Below, piece by piece: positions 17,584 through 27,699 of a DNA stretch of 64,000 nt. The position numbers and the translations under genes are program-made. Numbering within the stretch: position 1 is the stretch's first letter; each line of letters opens with the position of its first letter. The DNA comes from VRUE01 sp963702035 (lineage in GTDB: Bacteria > Actinomycetota > Thermoleophilia > Solirubrobacterales > 70-9). The notes under the pieces are model-generated. The model had not been told where the DNA came from. It saw only the letters and a list, made by a program, of their open reading frames with translations, and searched no databases. The stretch lies in contig OY969700.1 of NCBI GenBank assembly GCA_963702035.1, positions 2,480,001-2,544,000 on the forward strand, given 5' to 3'.

Positions 17584-18771
17584 ATGGCTGCCGACGAACG
17601 CATTTCCCTCAGTGAGGCCTCGCGGCGGTCGGGGGTGTCGGCAAGCACGCTGAAGCGTTGGGCAGAAGAGAAGGTCGTGCCGGTGCGCCGCGGCCGCTGG
17701 ACCGCCGCCGCGGCCGCGCAGGCACGTGTGGTTGCCCGCATGCGCGAGCGCGGGCACTCGCTGGAGGAACTGAAGCGGGCGGGCCGCGAGGGCAGGCTGG
17801 CCTTCGGATTCGTCGAGGAGCTCTTCCCCAGTCCCGATGAGCAGGTCACGGTAGAGAGCGTGGCGGCCGAGACCGGCCTCGAGCCGGAGCTGGTCGAGCG
17901 CATCCTCGGCATCCTCGGCACGCCGCTCGGCCGGGAGCGTCTGCTCAGTCCCGAGGACGTCAAGGCGCTGCGCCACTGCGCCCGCGTGCTGGCGGCCGGC
18001 TTCCCCCTCGTCGCCTTCCTGCAGCTGGTCCGCGTCTACGTGCAGTCGATGCGACGGATCGCCGACGCCGAGGTGCGACTTTTTCACCTCTACGTGCACG
18101 AACCGTTGATCCGCGACGCGCTGCCCGAGTTGGAGATCGCCGAGGAGATGGGTGAGCTGGCGGCCGACGTCCTGCCGCTCGCCGCGCCGCTGACCGAGTA
18201 CCTGCACACGCGCTACCTGCGCTACTTCATGGAACAGGACGTCGTCGGCCACATGGAGACCGACCTCGACGTGGCTGCCTCCCACCTCGGCCAGGTCCCG
18301 GTCACCCTCTGCTTCATCGACCTCACCGGCTTCACCCGCTACACCGAGGAGCAAGGCGACCTGGAGGCGCTTGACGTGGTCGAGAACTTCGTCAAAACGG
18401 TCGAGGCGACGCTGCCGCCTGAGGCGACGGTCGTGAAGACGATCGGCGACGAGGTGATGGTCATCTCACCCGACCCGGCCTCGCTGACCGAGTGGGCGGT
18501 CGGTCTGCTCGATCGTTTCCCAGAGCGCCCGCGGCCGCGGGTCGGGATCCATTACGCGAACACGTTCTACCGCGATGGCGACTACTTCGGCACTCACGTC
18601 AACCTCGCGCATCGCGTCGTCAACCGTGCCCAGGCGGGCGAGGTCCTGGTCACCGACCGCGTCACCGGCTCGCTCTCAGAACGCGGCCTGGCCTGCGAGC
18701 CGATCGGCGAAGTCAACCTCAAGGGCTTCCCCGTGGCTACGCCGCTATTCCTCGTGCGGCGGGCAGAATAG
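17584..18771 (+). CDS. MerR-type helix-turn-helix fused to class III adenylate cyclase
   Basis: 395 residues. An N-terminal MerR-like helix-turn-helix (ISLSEASRRSGVSASTLKRWAE, about 7-28) is followed by a long all-helical region similar in character to the regulatory domain of Rv1264-type cyclases. The C-terminus is a class III cyclase catalytic domain with metal Asp residues in FIDLTGFT and IGDEVMV, and the transition-state Asn/Arg pair in VNLAHRVVNRA. It would make cAMP, and the helix-turn-helix may bind DNA or act as a sensory module. No membrane helix. It follows the PII gene in the same direction after 41 bases. Subtle features of nucleotide specificity are not assessed. Confidence 0.88.
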   Translation: MAADERISLSEASRRSGVSASTLKRWAEEKVVPVRRGRWTAAAAAQARVVARMRERGHSLEELKRAGREGRLAFGFVEELFPSPDEQVTVESVAAETGLEPELVERILGILGTPLGRERLLSPEDVKALRHCARVLAAGFPLVAFLQLVRVYVQSMRRIADAEVRLFHLYVHEPLIRDALPELEIAEEMGELAADVLPLAAPLTEYLHTRYLRYFMEQDVVGHMETDLDVAASHLGQVPVTLCFIDLTGFTRYTEEQGDLEALDVVENFVKTVEATLPPEATVVKTIGDEVMVISPDPASLTEWAVGLLDRFPERPRPRVGIHYANTFYRDGDYFGTHVNLAHRVVNRAQAGEVLVTDRVTGSLSERGLACEPIGEVNLKGFPVATPLFLVRRAE

Positions 18772-18813
18772 GGCGTTCGACCGCGTTCAGCGCAAGCAAG
18801 CGGCTCATCTCGC

Positions 18814-18843
18814 TATACTTCGCAATACGCGACAATACGGAGG
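18814..18843 (+). promoter_or_regulatory. Promoter and SD of the DUF433/DUF5615 module
   Basis: A TATACT -10 box (18814-18819) is followed by near-direct repeats GCAATACG and ACAATACG and a GGAGG SD (18839-18843) ahead of the ATG at 18849. The repeated AATACG in the leader is a plausible antitoxin-binding site. Confidence 0.5.
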
Positions 18844-18848
18844 TCACG

Positions 18849-19274
18849 ATGGCGAGCAAGCAAGACAAGAAGAGCGTCAGCTTTCGCTTCGATCCGATCA
18901 CGGTGCGGCGTCTGAAAGACCATGCCGCCGATGCGGGCTCCGGCCAGACGGCGCTGGCAGAGCGCTACATCGAGGAGGGCATCCGCCAGGACGAGCATCC
19001 ACTTATCTACTTCCGAGAGGGAGCCGCGGGCCGCAGGCCGGCACTGCTCGGTTCTCGCCTCGACATCGCCGAGGTGATCGCGACGATCCGCCAGAACAAC
19101 GGCTCGGTAGAGGAGGCCGCCTCCTACCTCGAGATCCCGGTCGAGCAGTTGGAGGCCGCGGCACGCTACTACGGCGAGTACACCGACGAGGTGGACGATC
19201 TGGCCAAGCGCTCCCGGGCAGCCAGCGAGCGCGAGCGCGAGCGCTGGCGCCGGGGCCACGAGGCCCTTGCGTGA
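18849..19274 (+). CDS. DUF433-type antitoxin (VapB45-like)
   Basis: 141 residues. It begins with a ribbon-helix-helix-like stretch (SVSFRFDPITVRRLKDHA) and contains the DUF433 helix-turn-helix core (SRLDIAEVIATIRQNNGSVEEAASYLEI), where the repeated helix reads the operator. It would neutralise and autoregulate the downstream DUF5615 toxin. The stop overlaps the next start as GTGA, typical of toxin-antitoxin pairs. The charged tail (SERERERW) is likely the toxin-binding part. Similar pairs are annotated as VapBC45 in mycobacteria. Confidence 0.8.
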   Translation: MASKQDKKSVSFRFDPITVRRLKDHAADAGSGQTALAERYIEEGIRQDEHPLIYFREGAAGRRPALLGSRLDIAEVIATIRQNNGSVEEAASYLEIPVEQLEAAARYYGEYTDEVDDLAKRSRAASERERERWRRGHEALA

Positions 19275-19639
19275 AGCTCCTGCTCGACGAGATGATCTCG
19301 CCGAAGATCGCTCGTGAGCTAAGGGGAAGGGGGGACTTCGACGTGCAGGCGATCAAGGGCGACAGACCCGACCTGGAGGCGGTCGCCGATCGCGAGATCG
19401 TCCGTCGCATCGCCGTCGAGCAGCGCACCCTCGTCACCAACGACGTGCTCGACTTCCAACTGATCCACAACCAGATGCTGGCCGCCGGCGAAGAGCACTA
19501 CGGCCTGATCTTCACCAGCGACTCCACGATGCCGCGCAACAAGGCATCGATCCCGCTCTGGGTGAAGTCCCTGGAGAAAATCTTGACTGAGTATCCGTCC
19601 GACGACGCGCTGAAAAACCGCGTTCGGCACCTACCGTGA
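19271..19639 (+). CDS. DUF5615 PIN-like toxin
   Basis: 122 residues of the Mut7-C/PIN-like group. The N-terminal strand KLLLDEMISPKIARELRGRG carries the first acidic residue, EAVADREIVRRIAVEQRTLVTNDVLDF carries the central acidic positions, and YGLIFTSDS forms a later strand. It is a putative ribonuclease held in check by the upstream DUF433 protein. The GTG start overlaps the antitoxin stop (GTGA at 19271-19274), which settles the start. Confidence 0.8.
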   Translation: MKLLLDEMISPKIARELRGRGDFDVQAIKGDRPDLEAVADREIVRRIAVEQRTLVTNDVLDFQLIHNQMLAAGEEHYGLIFTSDSTMPRNKASIPLWVKSLEKILTEYPSDDALKNRVRHLP

Positions 19640-19700
19640 GGCCGGCTCATCCACCTCGCTGAAATCGGACGATCCGATGGCCCAGGCGATCTTGGAGGCG

Positions 19701-19719
19701 ACACCATAGGGTGTATAGT
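19701..19719 (+). promoter_or_regulatory. vapBC promoter with overlapping operator
   Basis: A perfect inverted repeat ACACC-ATAG-GGTGT (19701-19714) abuts the -10 box TATAGT (19714-19719). The ATG lies seven bases after the box, so the message is probably leaderless. A VapB dimer bound to the repeat would cover the promoter. Confidence 0.6.
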
Positions 19720-19725
19720 GATGCT

Positions 19726-19989
19726 ATGAGCAGAACGCAGGTCTATCTAGGCGAAGGGGAGCTGGAGCTTCTCGAGCGCGCCTCGCGCGACACGGGCGCA
19801 TCCCGCTCGGAGCTGATCCGCCGCGCGGTTCGCACAACCTTCGGTGAGCAGCGAGCGGACGAGAAGCTTCGCGCCCTCAAGGCCAGCGCCGGCTCCTGGA
19901 AAGGCCGACGCATCAGCGGCGCCGAGTACGTTGACGCGATTCGCGGCGGGGATCTCAATGATCGCTTGGCCCGGCTCGGCGTCAAGTGA
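19726..19989 (+). CDS. vapB: VapB-type ribbon-helix-helix antitoxin
   Basis: 87 residues. The N-terminal strand SRTQVYLGEGELELLERASRD and the helix SRSELIRRAVRTTFGE form a classic ribbon-helix-helix. The C-terminal half (SWKGRRISGAEYVDAIRGGDL) is the expected toxin-binding tail. The ATG at 19726 is preferred to one at 19711, because the latter falls inside the -10 box. The stop overlaps the toxin start (GTGA). Confidence 0.85.
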   Translation: MSRTQVYLGEGELELLERASRDTGASRSELIRRAVRTTFGEQRADEKLRALKASAGSWKGRRISGAEYVDAIRGGDLNDRLARLGVK

Positions 19990-20363
19990 AACTGCTCGAC
20001 ACCAGCGTCGCAATCGACCACCTACGCGGCTCGCCGCCCGCTGTCGATCGCCTGACCGATCTGCTGGAGGCCGAAGAGTCCATCTTTGCCAGCGAGGTCG
20101 TGCGCTTTGAGTTGTTGGCCGGCGTACGCGAGAAAGAGATCGACGCGCTGGAGCGGTTCTTTTCGGCGATCTCCTGGGTGCCGGTCGGAGAGGAGGTGGC
20201 ACGAGCCGCCGGCACGCTTGCCCAGCGCCACCGCCGCTCCCACAGCGGTATCGACGATGCCGACTACCTGATCGCCGCCACCGCGCTCCTACTTGAGGCC
20301 GACCTGCTGACGACGAACGTGCGCCACTTCCCGATGATCACCGGGCTCAAGCCCGCCTACTGA
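19986..20363 (+). CDS. vapC: VapC-type PIN-domain toxin
   Basis: 125-residue PIN ribonuclease. The four acidic positions of the active site are visible: Asp in KLLDTSVAIDHL, Glu in SEVVRFELLAGV, Asp in GIDDADYLIAATAL, and a final TTNVRHF segment where the last acidic residue is replaced by Asn. The GTG start overlaps the vapB stop. The 48 bases after it, up to the convergent hipA stop, hold no gene. Confidence 0.88.
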   Translation: MKLLDTSVAIDHLRGSPPAVDRLTDLLEAEESIFASEVVRFELLAGVREKEIDALERFFSAISWVPVGEEVARAAGTLAQRHRRSHSGIDDADYLIAATALLLEADLLTTNVRHFPMITGLKPAY

Positions 20364-20411
20364 GCGGAAGCGCCTAGCAGGATCGTTTAGGAAGCCAAGG
20401 CCGGATATAGC

Positions 20412-21722
20412 TCAGCCTGGCGGCAAGCGGAGTCGGTGGCTACGCTTGATGCGGGCGATTCGCAACTCGTCGATCTCCACCGCCGCCGCCACCTCCGGCC
20501 AGGTTTCCACCGCCGCGATCACCTCGGCCAGGATCTCATCGGCCCGCCCTTGTTTCATCGAGGCGACCCGTCCCACCTCGCGGAAGTCCTCGACCGTGAA
20601 GGCGTCGCGCTTGGAGTTGAGCGACATCTGGTGCTCGGCGGTCCAGGTTCCGGATGGGTTGTAGGAATAGACGAGGTCGAAGGCGGGGGAGAGGCGCCAT
20701 TTGCCGCCCCGGTCCATCAGGAAGGCGATGTTCTTGACGTGGTCATCCTGGTTGCGGGCGACGACGTTGAAGGCCATGCGGCGGAACTGCTCCTCGATTG
20801 CCGCCATCGACAGGCCGAGGCGGCGGATCACCATGAAGGCCTGCTCGTAGGAATGGGCCCCGGCCTGGTGGTAGTCCAGGTGGGCCAGCGCGGCGAGGGA
20901 CTGCATGTGAAGCTTCGAGCCGTCTGAGAGGCGGTCGAAGCGTCGAGTCATGAAGTGCCGCCGCCCACCCTCCTCGAGCAGGCGGCAGTCGGTCATCTCG
21001 ATTCCGGCCCGGGCGGCCATCCGCGAGTAGGCGAGCTCGATCGCTCCGTAGTCGCGGGAGGCGCCGAGGTCGCGACTCTCGTCGTCGATTCCGTCGAACT
21101 TGAGGATCCAGTGCTCGAAGCCCGGGTCCACCTCCATATGCCCGGAGCGGACCTCGTCCGTCTTCGGGTCGAGCGCGATCAGCGCCTTGGCGCGAGCGCC
21201 GCCGGCCGACGTCCCCACCCTGAGGATCTCCTCGATGGCCCGCGCGCGTCGTTTTTCGCGGAGAGAGGCGCCGAGACCCGAGCGGTCGCGGAGGACCTCG
21301 GCCGCCAGCTCACCCAGGGCACGTACGTCGAGAGCGTGGCTTTTTGTCGCCCGCGGCCCAAGGGCGGGGGCGTACTCGAGCGCGCCCATTCCGCGCCGCC
21401 CCACGTAGCAGAGACGCTCCACCGCGTTGAAGCTGTCCGGGGTGCGTCCGCGGGCGGCCAGCCAGGCGTCGATCAGCGCGTGGCCGTACCGATCTGGGAG
21501 CGAGTCCGCGAGGAGTCCGGGCAGGCCGCTGAAGCTCCTCTGCTCGAGGGCGGGGAAGCTGTAGCGCTCCCCTGGCCTCAGTCGCATCTCGAGTGGAGAG
21601 ACCTCGATGCCGCCGGCGGCGAAGCCGGGCTCGTATTCGAAGGCCGCCACCCGCTCGCCTTCGTCGAGAGCAACCGCGCCGATGCGGCTGCCCCAGAGCC
21701 TCACTTCGGCGACGGTAGTCAC
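20412..21722 (-). CDS. hipA: HipA-type serine/threonine kinase toxin
   Basis: 436 residues. HipA homologues phosphorylate a translation component (glutamyl-tRNA synthetase in E. coli) and induce persistence. Kinase features: ATP loop GTSAGGARAKALIAL, the lysine strand WILKFDG, TRRFDR, catalytic loop RNQDDHVKNIAFL and the metal Asp in LSPAFDLVYS. The N-terminal HipA domain (GLPGLLADSLPDRYG) is present. Length and motifs are complete, so it should be active. It is translated from an ATG overlapping the hipB stop by four bases. Confidence 0.92.
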   Translation of the reverse strand: MTTVAEVRLWGSRIGAVALDEGERVAAFEYEPGFAAGGIEVSPLEMRLRPGERYSFPALEQRSFSGLPGLLADSLPDRYGHALIDAWLAARGRTPDSFNAVERLCYVGRRGMGALEYAPALGPRATKSHALDVRALGELAAEVLRDRSGLGASLREKRRARAIEEILRVGTSAGGARAKALIALDPKTDEVRSGHMEVDPGFEHWILKFDGIDDESRDLGASRDYGAIELAYSRMAARAGIEMTDCRLLEEGGRRHFMTRRFDRLSDGSKLHMQSLAALAHLDYHQAGAHSYEQAFMVIRRLGLSMAAIEEQFRRMAFNVVARNQDDHVKNIAFLMDRGGKWRLSPAFDLVYSYNPSGTWTAEHQMSLNSKRDAFTVEDFREVGRVASMKQGRADEILAEVIAAVETWPEVAAAVEIDELRIARIKRSHRLRLPPG

Positions 21723-22087
21723 CCGGAGCCACCTTCATCGCCCCAGCGCCAGGGACGGTCGCCGACTTTGCGGCGCTCGCCGTCTCTCGGGCGGGAGGCG
21801 CGCTGCCGCCCGCGACCTTGGCGCCGCAGCTGGTCGAGCGGACTCGGCGCGGTTTCCGGGATGGCGGTCTGCAGCCGGTCGAGCAGCTCGAGCACGCGCA
21901 GGATGCGGATCAGCGTCACCAGCTTTACCGGCTCGCCCCGCTCGACCTTGTTGACCGTGACCTCTGAGACTCCCGCTTCTCCGGCGACCTGCCGCTGCGT
22001 CAGGTTGCGGGCCAGGCGCGCCTGGCGGAGGCGATGCCCGATCTCCTCCAACACCGCGGCGTCAGTTGTCTGATTGTTTATCTGCAT
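21719..22087 (-). CDS. hipB: HipB-type antitoxin, XRE helix-turn-helix
   Basis: 122 residues. The N-terminal XRE domain is clear (LRQARLARNLTQRQVAGEAGVS then VTVNKVERGE). The C-terminus is an unusually long Arg/Gly-rich tail (about 40 residues), longer than in E. coli HipB. It represses its own operon and sequesters HipA. The ATG at 22087 lies within an operator-like palindrome (22086-22101). Confidence 0.88.
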   Translation of the reverse strand: MQINNQTTDAAVLEEIGHRLRQARLARNLTQRQVAGEAGVSEVTVNKVERGEPVKLVTLIRILRVLELLDRLQTAIPETAPSPLDQLRRQGRGRQRASRPRDGERRKVGDRPWRWGDEGGSG

Positions 22088-22144
22088 AAACCTAAGTTTA
22101 TCACGTGTAAAGAGCGGTTTTAGCTATAGCCTTAAGTTTACTTA
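22086..22144 (-). promoter_or_regulatory. Putative HipB operators
   Basis: Two inverted repeats in an AT-rich patch unlike the surroundings: ATAAAC-CTAA-GTTTAT (22086-22101, overlapping the hipB start codon) and TAAGT-TT-ACTTA (22133-22144). Both contain the word AAGTTTA, so they are likely two sites for one protein. A TATAGC -10-like box on the - strand lies between them. Confidence 0.55.
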
Positions 22145-22195
22145 TAGTAGTAAGAGGCCGCGTGTCCGACTCGGCCGAGCCTAGACTCGTTGGTC

Positions 22196-23152
22196 ATGGA
22201 TTCTTCGGCGCAGGACGCGGGCACGACGATGCTCGAGGTGGTGCGCGCGGGCGGCTTGCTGCCGGTGGGGACGCCCCTGATCGCGATGCTCTCGGGCGGG
22301 CGGGACTCGGTCTGCCTGCTCGACCTTGCCGTGAGACTGCTAGGCGCCGATCTGGTCACCGCGCTGCATGTCAACTACGGCCTGCGCGACGACTCCGATG
22401 CCGACGAGCGGCATTGCGCCGAGCTCTGCGAGGCGCTCGGGGTGCGGCTGGAGGTCGAGCGGCCACGCCGTCCCGAGGGCCCGGGCAACCTGCAGGCCTG
22501 GGCACGTGACACGCGCTACGCCGCCGCGGCGGGCTTGGCCGAGGACGACGCGGCGCTGATCGCCACCGGGCATACCGCCGACGACCAGGTCGAGACGATT
22601 CTTTACCGGCTTGCCTCCTCGCCGAGCCGGCGCGCCCTACTCGGCATGCGACCGCGCGACGGCAAGCTGGTGCGACCTCTGCTCGATTTCACCCGCGCCC
22701 AGACCACCGCCTATTGCCAGGAGCGGGGGCTGCGCTGGCGCGACGATCCGAGCAACGCCGAGGGCGCCTACGCCCGCAACCGCATCCGCCAGGGCCTCGC
22801 GCGCGCTCTCGCCGACGTCCATCCCGCCGCGGCGCAGAACGTCCTGCGCACGGCGGAATTGCTGCGCGACGAGGCCGAGGTCCTGGACACGCTGGTCGCT
22901 GCCGAGCTCGACGGCTCGGGCGACTCGCCCCGCAACACGATCGAGCTCGAGCGACTTGCCGTGCTGCCCCCGGCGCTGCGCCGGCTCGTCGTCCAGCAGC
23001 TCGCCGACCGCGCCGCCGGCCGGCCGGTCGCCGGCGCCGCCCGCCACGCCGAGGAGGTCGCGGCGCTACGCCGCACCGGCACCGCGATGCTCGATCTCGG
23101 CGGCGGCGTCCGCGCGATCGCCGAGCGCGGCACCCTGCGCGCCGAGCGCTGA
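22196..23152 (+). CDS. tilS: tRNA(Ile)-lysidine synthetase
   Basis: Converts C34 of the CAU-anticodon tRNA-Ile to lysidine. The 318-residue protein shows the PP-loop SGGRDS, then HVNYGLRD, ATGHTADDQVETILYRL and RPLLDFTR. It is the short actinobacterial form with a reduced C-terminal region. The ATG at 22196 lies eight bases after a TAGACT box (22182-22187), without an SD, so it looks leaderless. It lies just upstream of hpt and ftsH, a conserved bacterial gene order. Confidence 0.92.
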   Translation: MDSSAQDAGTTMLEVVRAGGLLPVGTPLIAMLSGGRDSVCLLDLAVRLLGADLVTALHVNYGLRDDSDADERHCAELCEALGVRLEVERPRRPEGPGNLQAWARDTRYAAAAGLAEDDAALIATGHTADDQVETILYRLASSPSRRALLGMRPRDGKLVRPLLDFTRAQTTAYCQERGLRWRDDPSNAEGAYARNRIRQGLARALADVHPAAAQNVLRTAELLRDEAEVLDTLVAAELDGSGDSPRNTIELERLAVLPPALRRLVVQQLADRAAGRPVAGAARHAEEVAALRRTGTAMLDLGGGVRAIAERGTLRAER

Positions 23153-23187
23153 AACTGCCGCCCATCGGCTGTGGAAGACTGCGGCCG

Positions 23188-23715
23188 ATGACGAATTCGG
23201 CAATCGGCGAGACGCTGGTCTCCGGTGAGGAGCTGCAGCGGCGCGTCGCCGAGCTGGGCAGGCAGATCAGCGAGGACTACGCCGGCCGCGACCTGTTCAT
23301 GGTCGGGGTGCTGAAGGGGGCGGTGATCTTCCTCGCCGACCTGATGCGCCACCTGGATGTCGCCTGTGAGATCGACTTCATGGCCGTCTCCAGCTACGGC
23401 TCGCAGACGGACTCCTCCGGAGTCGTGCGCATCCTCAAGGACCTCGACGCGCCGATCGAAGGGCGCCACGTGCTGATCGTCGAGGACATCATCGACTCCG
23501 GCCTGACGCTCCAGTATCTGATGCGCAACCTCAATGCCCGTAGTCCGGCCTCGCTGGAGGTCTGCGCCCTGCTGACCAAGCCCGACCGCCTGCGGGTCAA
23601 CCTCGAGCCGCGCTACGTCGGCTTCCGCATCCCAAACCGCTTTGCGATCGGCTACGGACTTGACCACGCGCAGCGCTACCGCAACCTCGATTACGTCGCC
23701 GCGTTGGATCAGTAG
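23188..23715 (+). CDS. hpt: Hypoxanthine phosphoribosyltransferase
   Basis: 175 residues; makes IMP/GMP from hypoxanthine/guanine and PRPP. Motifs: the PRPP loop VLIVEDIIDSGLTL, the flexible-loop SYG in AVSSYGSQTDSSG, VLKGAVIFLADL, and the base-binding RYVGFRIPNRFAIGYGLD. The ATG at 23188 gives the normal N-terminus. The tilS-hpt-ftsH order supports the call. Confidence 0.93.
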   Translation: MTNSAIGETLVSGEELQRRVAELGRQISEDYAGRDLFMVGVLKGAVIFLADLMRHLDVACEIDFMAVSSYGSQTDSSGVVRILKDLDAPIEGRHVLIVEDIIDSGLTLQYLMRNLNARSPASLEVCALLTKPDRLRVNLEPRYVGFRIPNRFAIGYGLDHAQRYRNLDYVAALDQ

Positions 23716-23781
23716 ATGATTGGGATTGCTCATCCAATGGGTCCAGGCGCGGAAACCGCCCTGGTACGCTGAATTTTCCCT

Positions 23782-25734
<1,953 letters not shown>

Positions 25735-25736
25735 CG

Positions 25737-25945
25737 GCGCGCGGGTCCTGTCGCCGCGGAGAGGGTGTCCGGGCGTTGCTGGGTTTTTCGCCTGAGGAGT
25801 TCGGGGGCGAGGCCGGGGGGTGTCCGGTTGAGGGCTGGGTTTTTCGCCTTAGGAGTTTGGCGGCCGTCCGAGGTTGTCGGTGGGGCGAAAAAGAGGACGC
25901 CGCCGCTCAACCGGACACCCCCCGGCCTCGCCCGCTGGCCCACGC
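25737..25945. repeat. Palindromic repeat family 2, copy A, with a duplicated left half
   Basis: About 209 bp between ftsH and folP. The inner arms 25805-25832 and 25906-25933 are a perfect 28-bp inverted repeat containing GGTGTCCGG / CCGGACACC. Between them are the conserved GGCTGGGTTTTTCGCC and GGGGCGAAAAAGAGGACGCC blocks. Upstream, a second, diverged left half (GGTGTCCGGGCGTTGCTGGG then TTTTTCGCC, near 25767-25793) has no right-hand partner, so this copy looks like a partial tandem duplication. Confidence 0.88.
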
Positions 25946-25957
25946 GATACTCCGCCT

Positions 25958-26743
25958 ATGAATCCCAAGCTGATGGGAGTGGTGAACGTCACCCCTGATT
26001 CCTTTTCCGATGGGGGACTCTTCCTTGACGCGGAAGCTGCTGTTGCTCATGGGCGGGAGCTGGCTGGGCAGGGGGCGGAGATTCTGGATGTCGGGGGGGA
26101 ATCGACTCGGCCTGGGGCGGAGGAGGTCTCTGTTGAGGAGGAGTTGGCGCGGGTTGTGCCCGTGGTCCGTGGGCTGGCCGGTAGCGCGACTGTCTCGATC
26201 GACACTTCGAAGGCTGTTGTGGCCGAGGCTGCTCTCGATGCGGGGGCTTCGATCGTCAATGACGTGACGGCGTTGCGTCACGATCCCGCGATCGGCGCGC
26301 TGTGTGCGGAGCGCGGCGCTGGACTGGTGCTGATGCACATGCAGGGGGACCCGCGGACGATGCAGGTGGACCCGAGCTATGACGACGTGGTCAACGACGT
26401 CAAGGCGTTTCTCGCGGAGCGGCTGGAGGTGGCGATCGGCATGGGGGTCGCCGAGGAGCTGATCTGGCTCGATCCTGGGATCGGGTTTGGGAAGACCCTG
26501 GAGCACAACCTGGAGTTGCTGCGCCGCCTTGGTGAGCTGCGCGAGTTGGGGCGCCCGCTGGTCGTCGGCACCTCGCGCAAGAGCTTTCTCGGCAAGATCG
26601 ACGGGTCCGATGTGGACGATCGGATCGGGGGGACGATCGCCTCCTCGGTCCTCGCCGCGGCCGAGGGCGCTGACGTGTTGCGGGTCCACGACGTCGCTGA
26701 GACCGCCCAGGCGATGAAGATGACGAGCGCGATCCTCGGGTAG
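25958..26743 (+). CDS. folP: Dihydropteroate synthase
   Basis: 261 residues; joins p-aminobenzoate to dihydropterin pyrophosphate in folate synthesis. Signatures: MGVVNVTPDSFSDGG, DVGGESTRPGA, VSIDTSKA, IVNDVTAL, DPGIGFGKTLEHN and GTSRKSFLG. The ATG at 25958 lies seven bases after a GATACT box (25946-25951), without an SD, so it is probably leaderless. The first 600 or so bases use many G/T-ending codons (GGG, GTT, GCT), unlike the rest of the block. It begins a folP-folB-folK operon. Confidence 0.95.
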   Translation: MNPKLMGVVNVTPDSFSDGGLFLDAEAAVAHGRELAGQGAEILDVGGESTRPGAEEVSVEEELARVVPVVRGLAGSATVSIDTSKAVVAEAALDAGASIVNDVTALRHDPAIGALCAERGAGLVLMHMQGDPRTMQVDPSYDDVVNDVKAFLAERLEVAIGMGVAEELIWLDPGIGFGKTLEHNLELLRRLGELRELGRPLVVGTSRKSFLGKIDGSDVDDRIGGTIASSVLAAAEGADVLRVHDVAETAQAMKMTSAILG

Positions 26744-26755
26744 TTTCAAGCTCTT

Positions 26756-27181
26756 ATGGACGAACCAAGCAGCAACGGGATCGAATCGCGGGTCGAGGTC
26801 AACCTGCGCGGGATCTCGATCTACACCCATCACGGCGTCAGCGACGCCGAGCAGGAGGTCGGCCAGCGGATCGAGTTCGACATCTCCTTCGACGTGCCCG
26901 ACTGCGACGCGGTCCTCACCGACCGGATCGAGGACACCGTCAACTACAGCGAGGTCTGCGACATCGTCGCCCTCGCCGCCACCGAGCGCAGCTACCGTAC
27001 GCTCGAGCGCCTCGCCCAGGTCGTCGGCGGCCGCCTGATCGAGCGCTACGGCTGCGAGTCGGTCCGCGTCCGCGCCTCAAAGCCCGAGCCGCCCCTGCCC
27101 CTGGCGATCCAGGAGGTCGGCGTGGAGGTAACCCAGGAGCGCAACGAAGCCGAGGACGAGGACAACGGCGAGGAGGCCTAG
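26756..27181 (+). CDS. folB: Dihydroneopterin aldolase
   Basis: 141 residues; releases glycolaldehyde from dihydroneopterin. The fold is recognisable from ISIYTHHGVSDAEQEVGQRIEFD, DTVNYSEVCDIV, TLERLAQVVGGRL and VRASKPEPPLP. The N-terminal extension of about ten residues and the acidic C-terminal tail are genome-specific. A TAGTTT box at 26741-26746 sits nine bases before the ATG. The stop shares one base with the folK start. Confidence 0.93.
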   Translation: MDEPSSNGIESRVEVNLRGISIYTHHGVSDAEQEVGQRIEFDISFDVPDCDAVLTDRIEDTVNYSEVCDIVALAATERSYRTLERLAQVVGGRLIERYGCESVRVRASKPEPPLPLAIQEVGVEVTQERNEAEDEDNGEEA

Positions 27182-27693
27182 TGCCTGACACGGCACTAGT
27201 GCGGATCGGCTATCTCGGATTGGGCTCGAACGTCGGCGATCGGGCCGGGCACCTGCGGGCGGCGATCGAGATGCTCGGCGAGCGCGGCGTGGAGGTCGAG
27301 GCGGTCTCCTCCGCCTATGAGACCGAGCCGGTCGGCGAGGTGCTCGACCAGGCGGACTTCCTCAACGCCGCGATCCGCATCCGCACCGAGCTGGAGCCGG
27401 AGGCGCTCTTGGACGTTTGTAAGGAGATCGAGGCCGAGCGCGGGCGCCAACTCGACGCCCCGCGCCACAGCCCGCGCCCATTAGACGTAGACCTCTTGCT
27501 CCTGGGCGACCTCGAGCTCTCCACCGAGCGCCTGACCCTGCCCCACCCGGAGGTGACCAGCCGCCGATTCGTCCTCGCTCCCCTCCTCGAGCTCGATCCC
27601 GACCTGACGCTCCCAGATGGCGCCCGCCTGGCGGAAGCTCTTGCGTCCCTCGGTCCCGGCCAACGAGTCCATCAAGCTGGCGCCTTCAAGTAG
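27181..27693 (+). CDS. folK: 2-amino-4-hydroxy-6-hydroxymethyldihydropteridine pyrophosphokinase
   Basis: 170 residues; transfers pyrophosphate from ATP to hydroxymethyl-dihydropterin. Motifs: LGLGSNVGDR, SSAYETEPVG, ADFLNAAIRIRT, and the signature RPLDVDLLLLGD followed by LTLPHPEVTSRRFVL. The GTG at 27181 overlaps the folB TAG by one base (TAGTG), so translation is coupled. Confidence 0.94.
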   Translation: MPDTALVRIGYLGLGSNVGDRAGHLRAAIEMLGERGVEVEAVSSAYETEPVGEVLDQADFLNAAIRIRTELEPEALLDVCKEIEAERGRQLDAPRHSPRPLDVDLLLLGDLELSTERLTLPHPEVTSRRFVLAPLLELDPDLTLPDGARLAEALASLGPGQRVHQAGAFK

Positions 27694-27699
27694 ACGGAT

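Noticed and set aside
20390..20425. tRNA-like start GGCCGGATATAGCTCAGCCTGG
   Set aside because: It has a D-arm-like word, but no anticodon stem or T arm follows; the sequence continues into the end of hipA.
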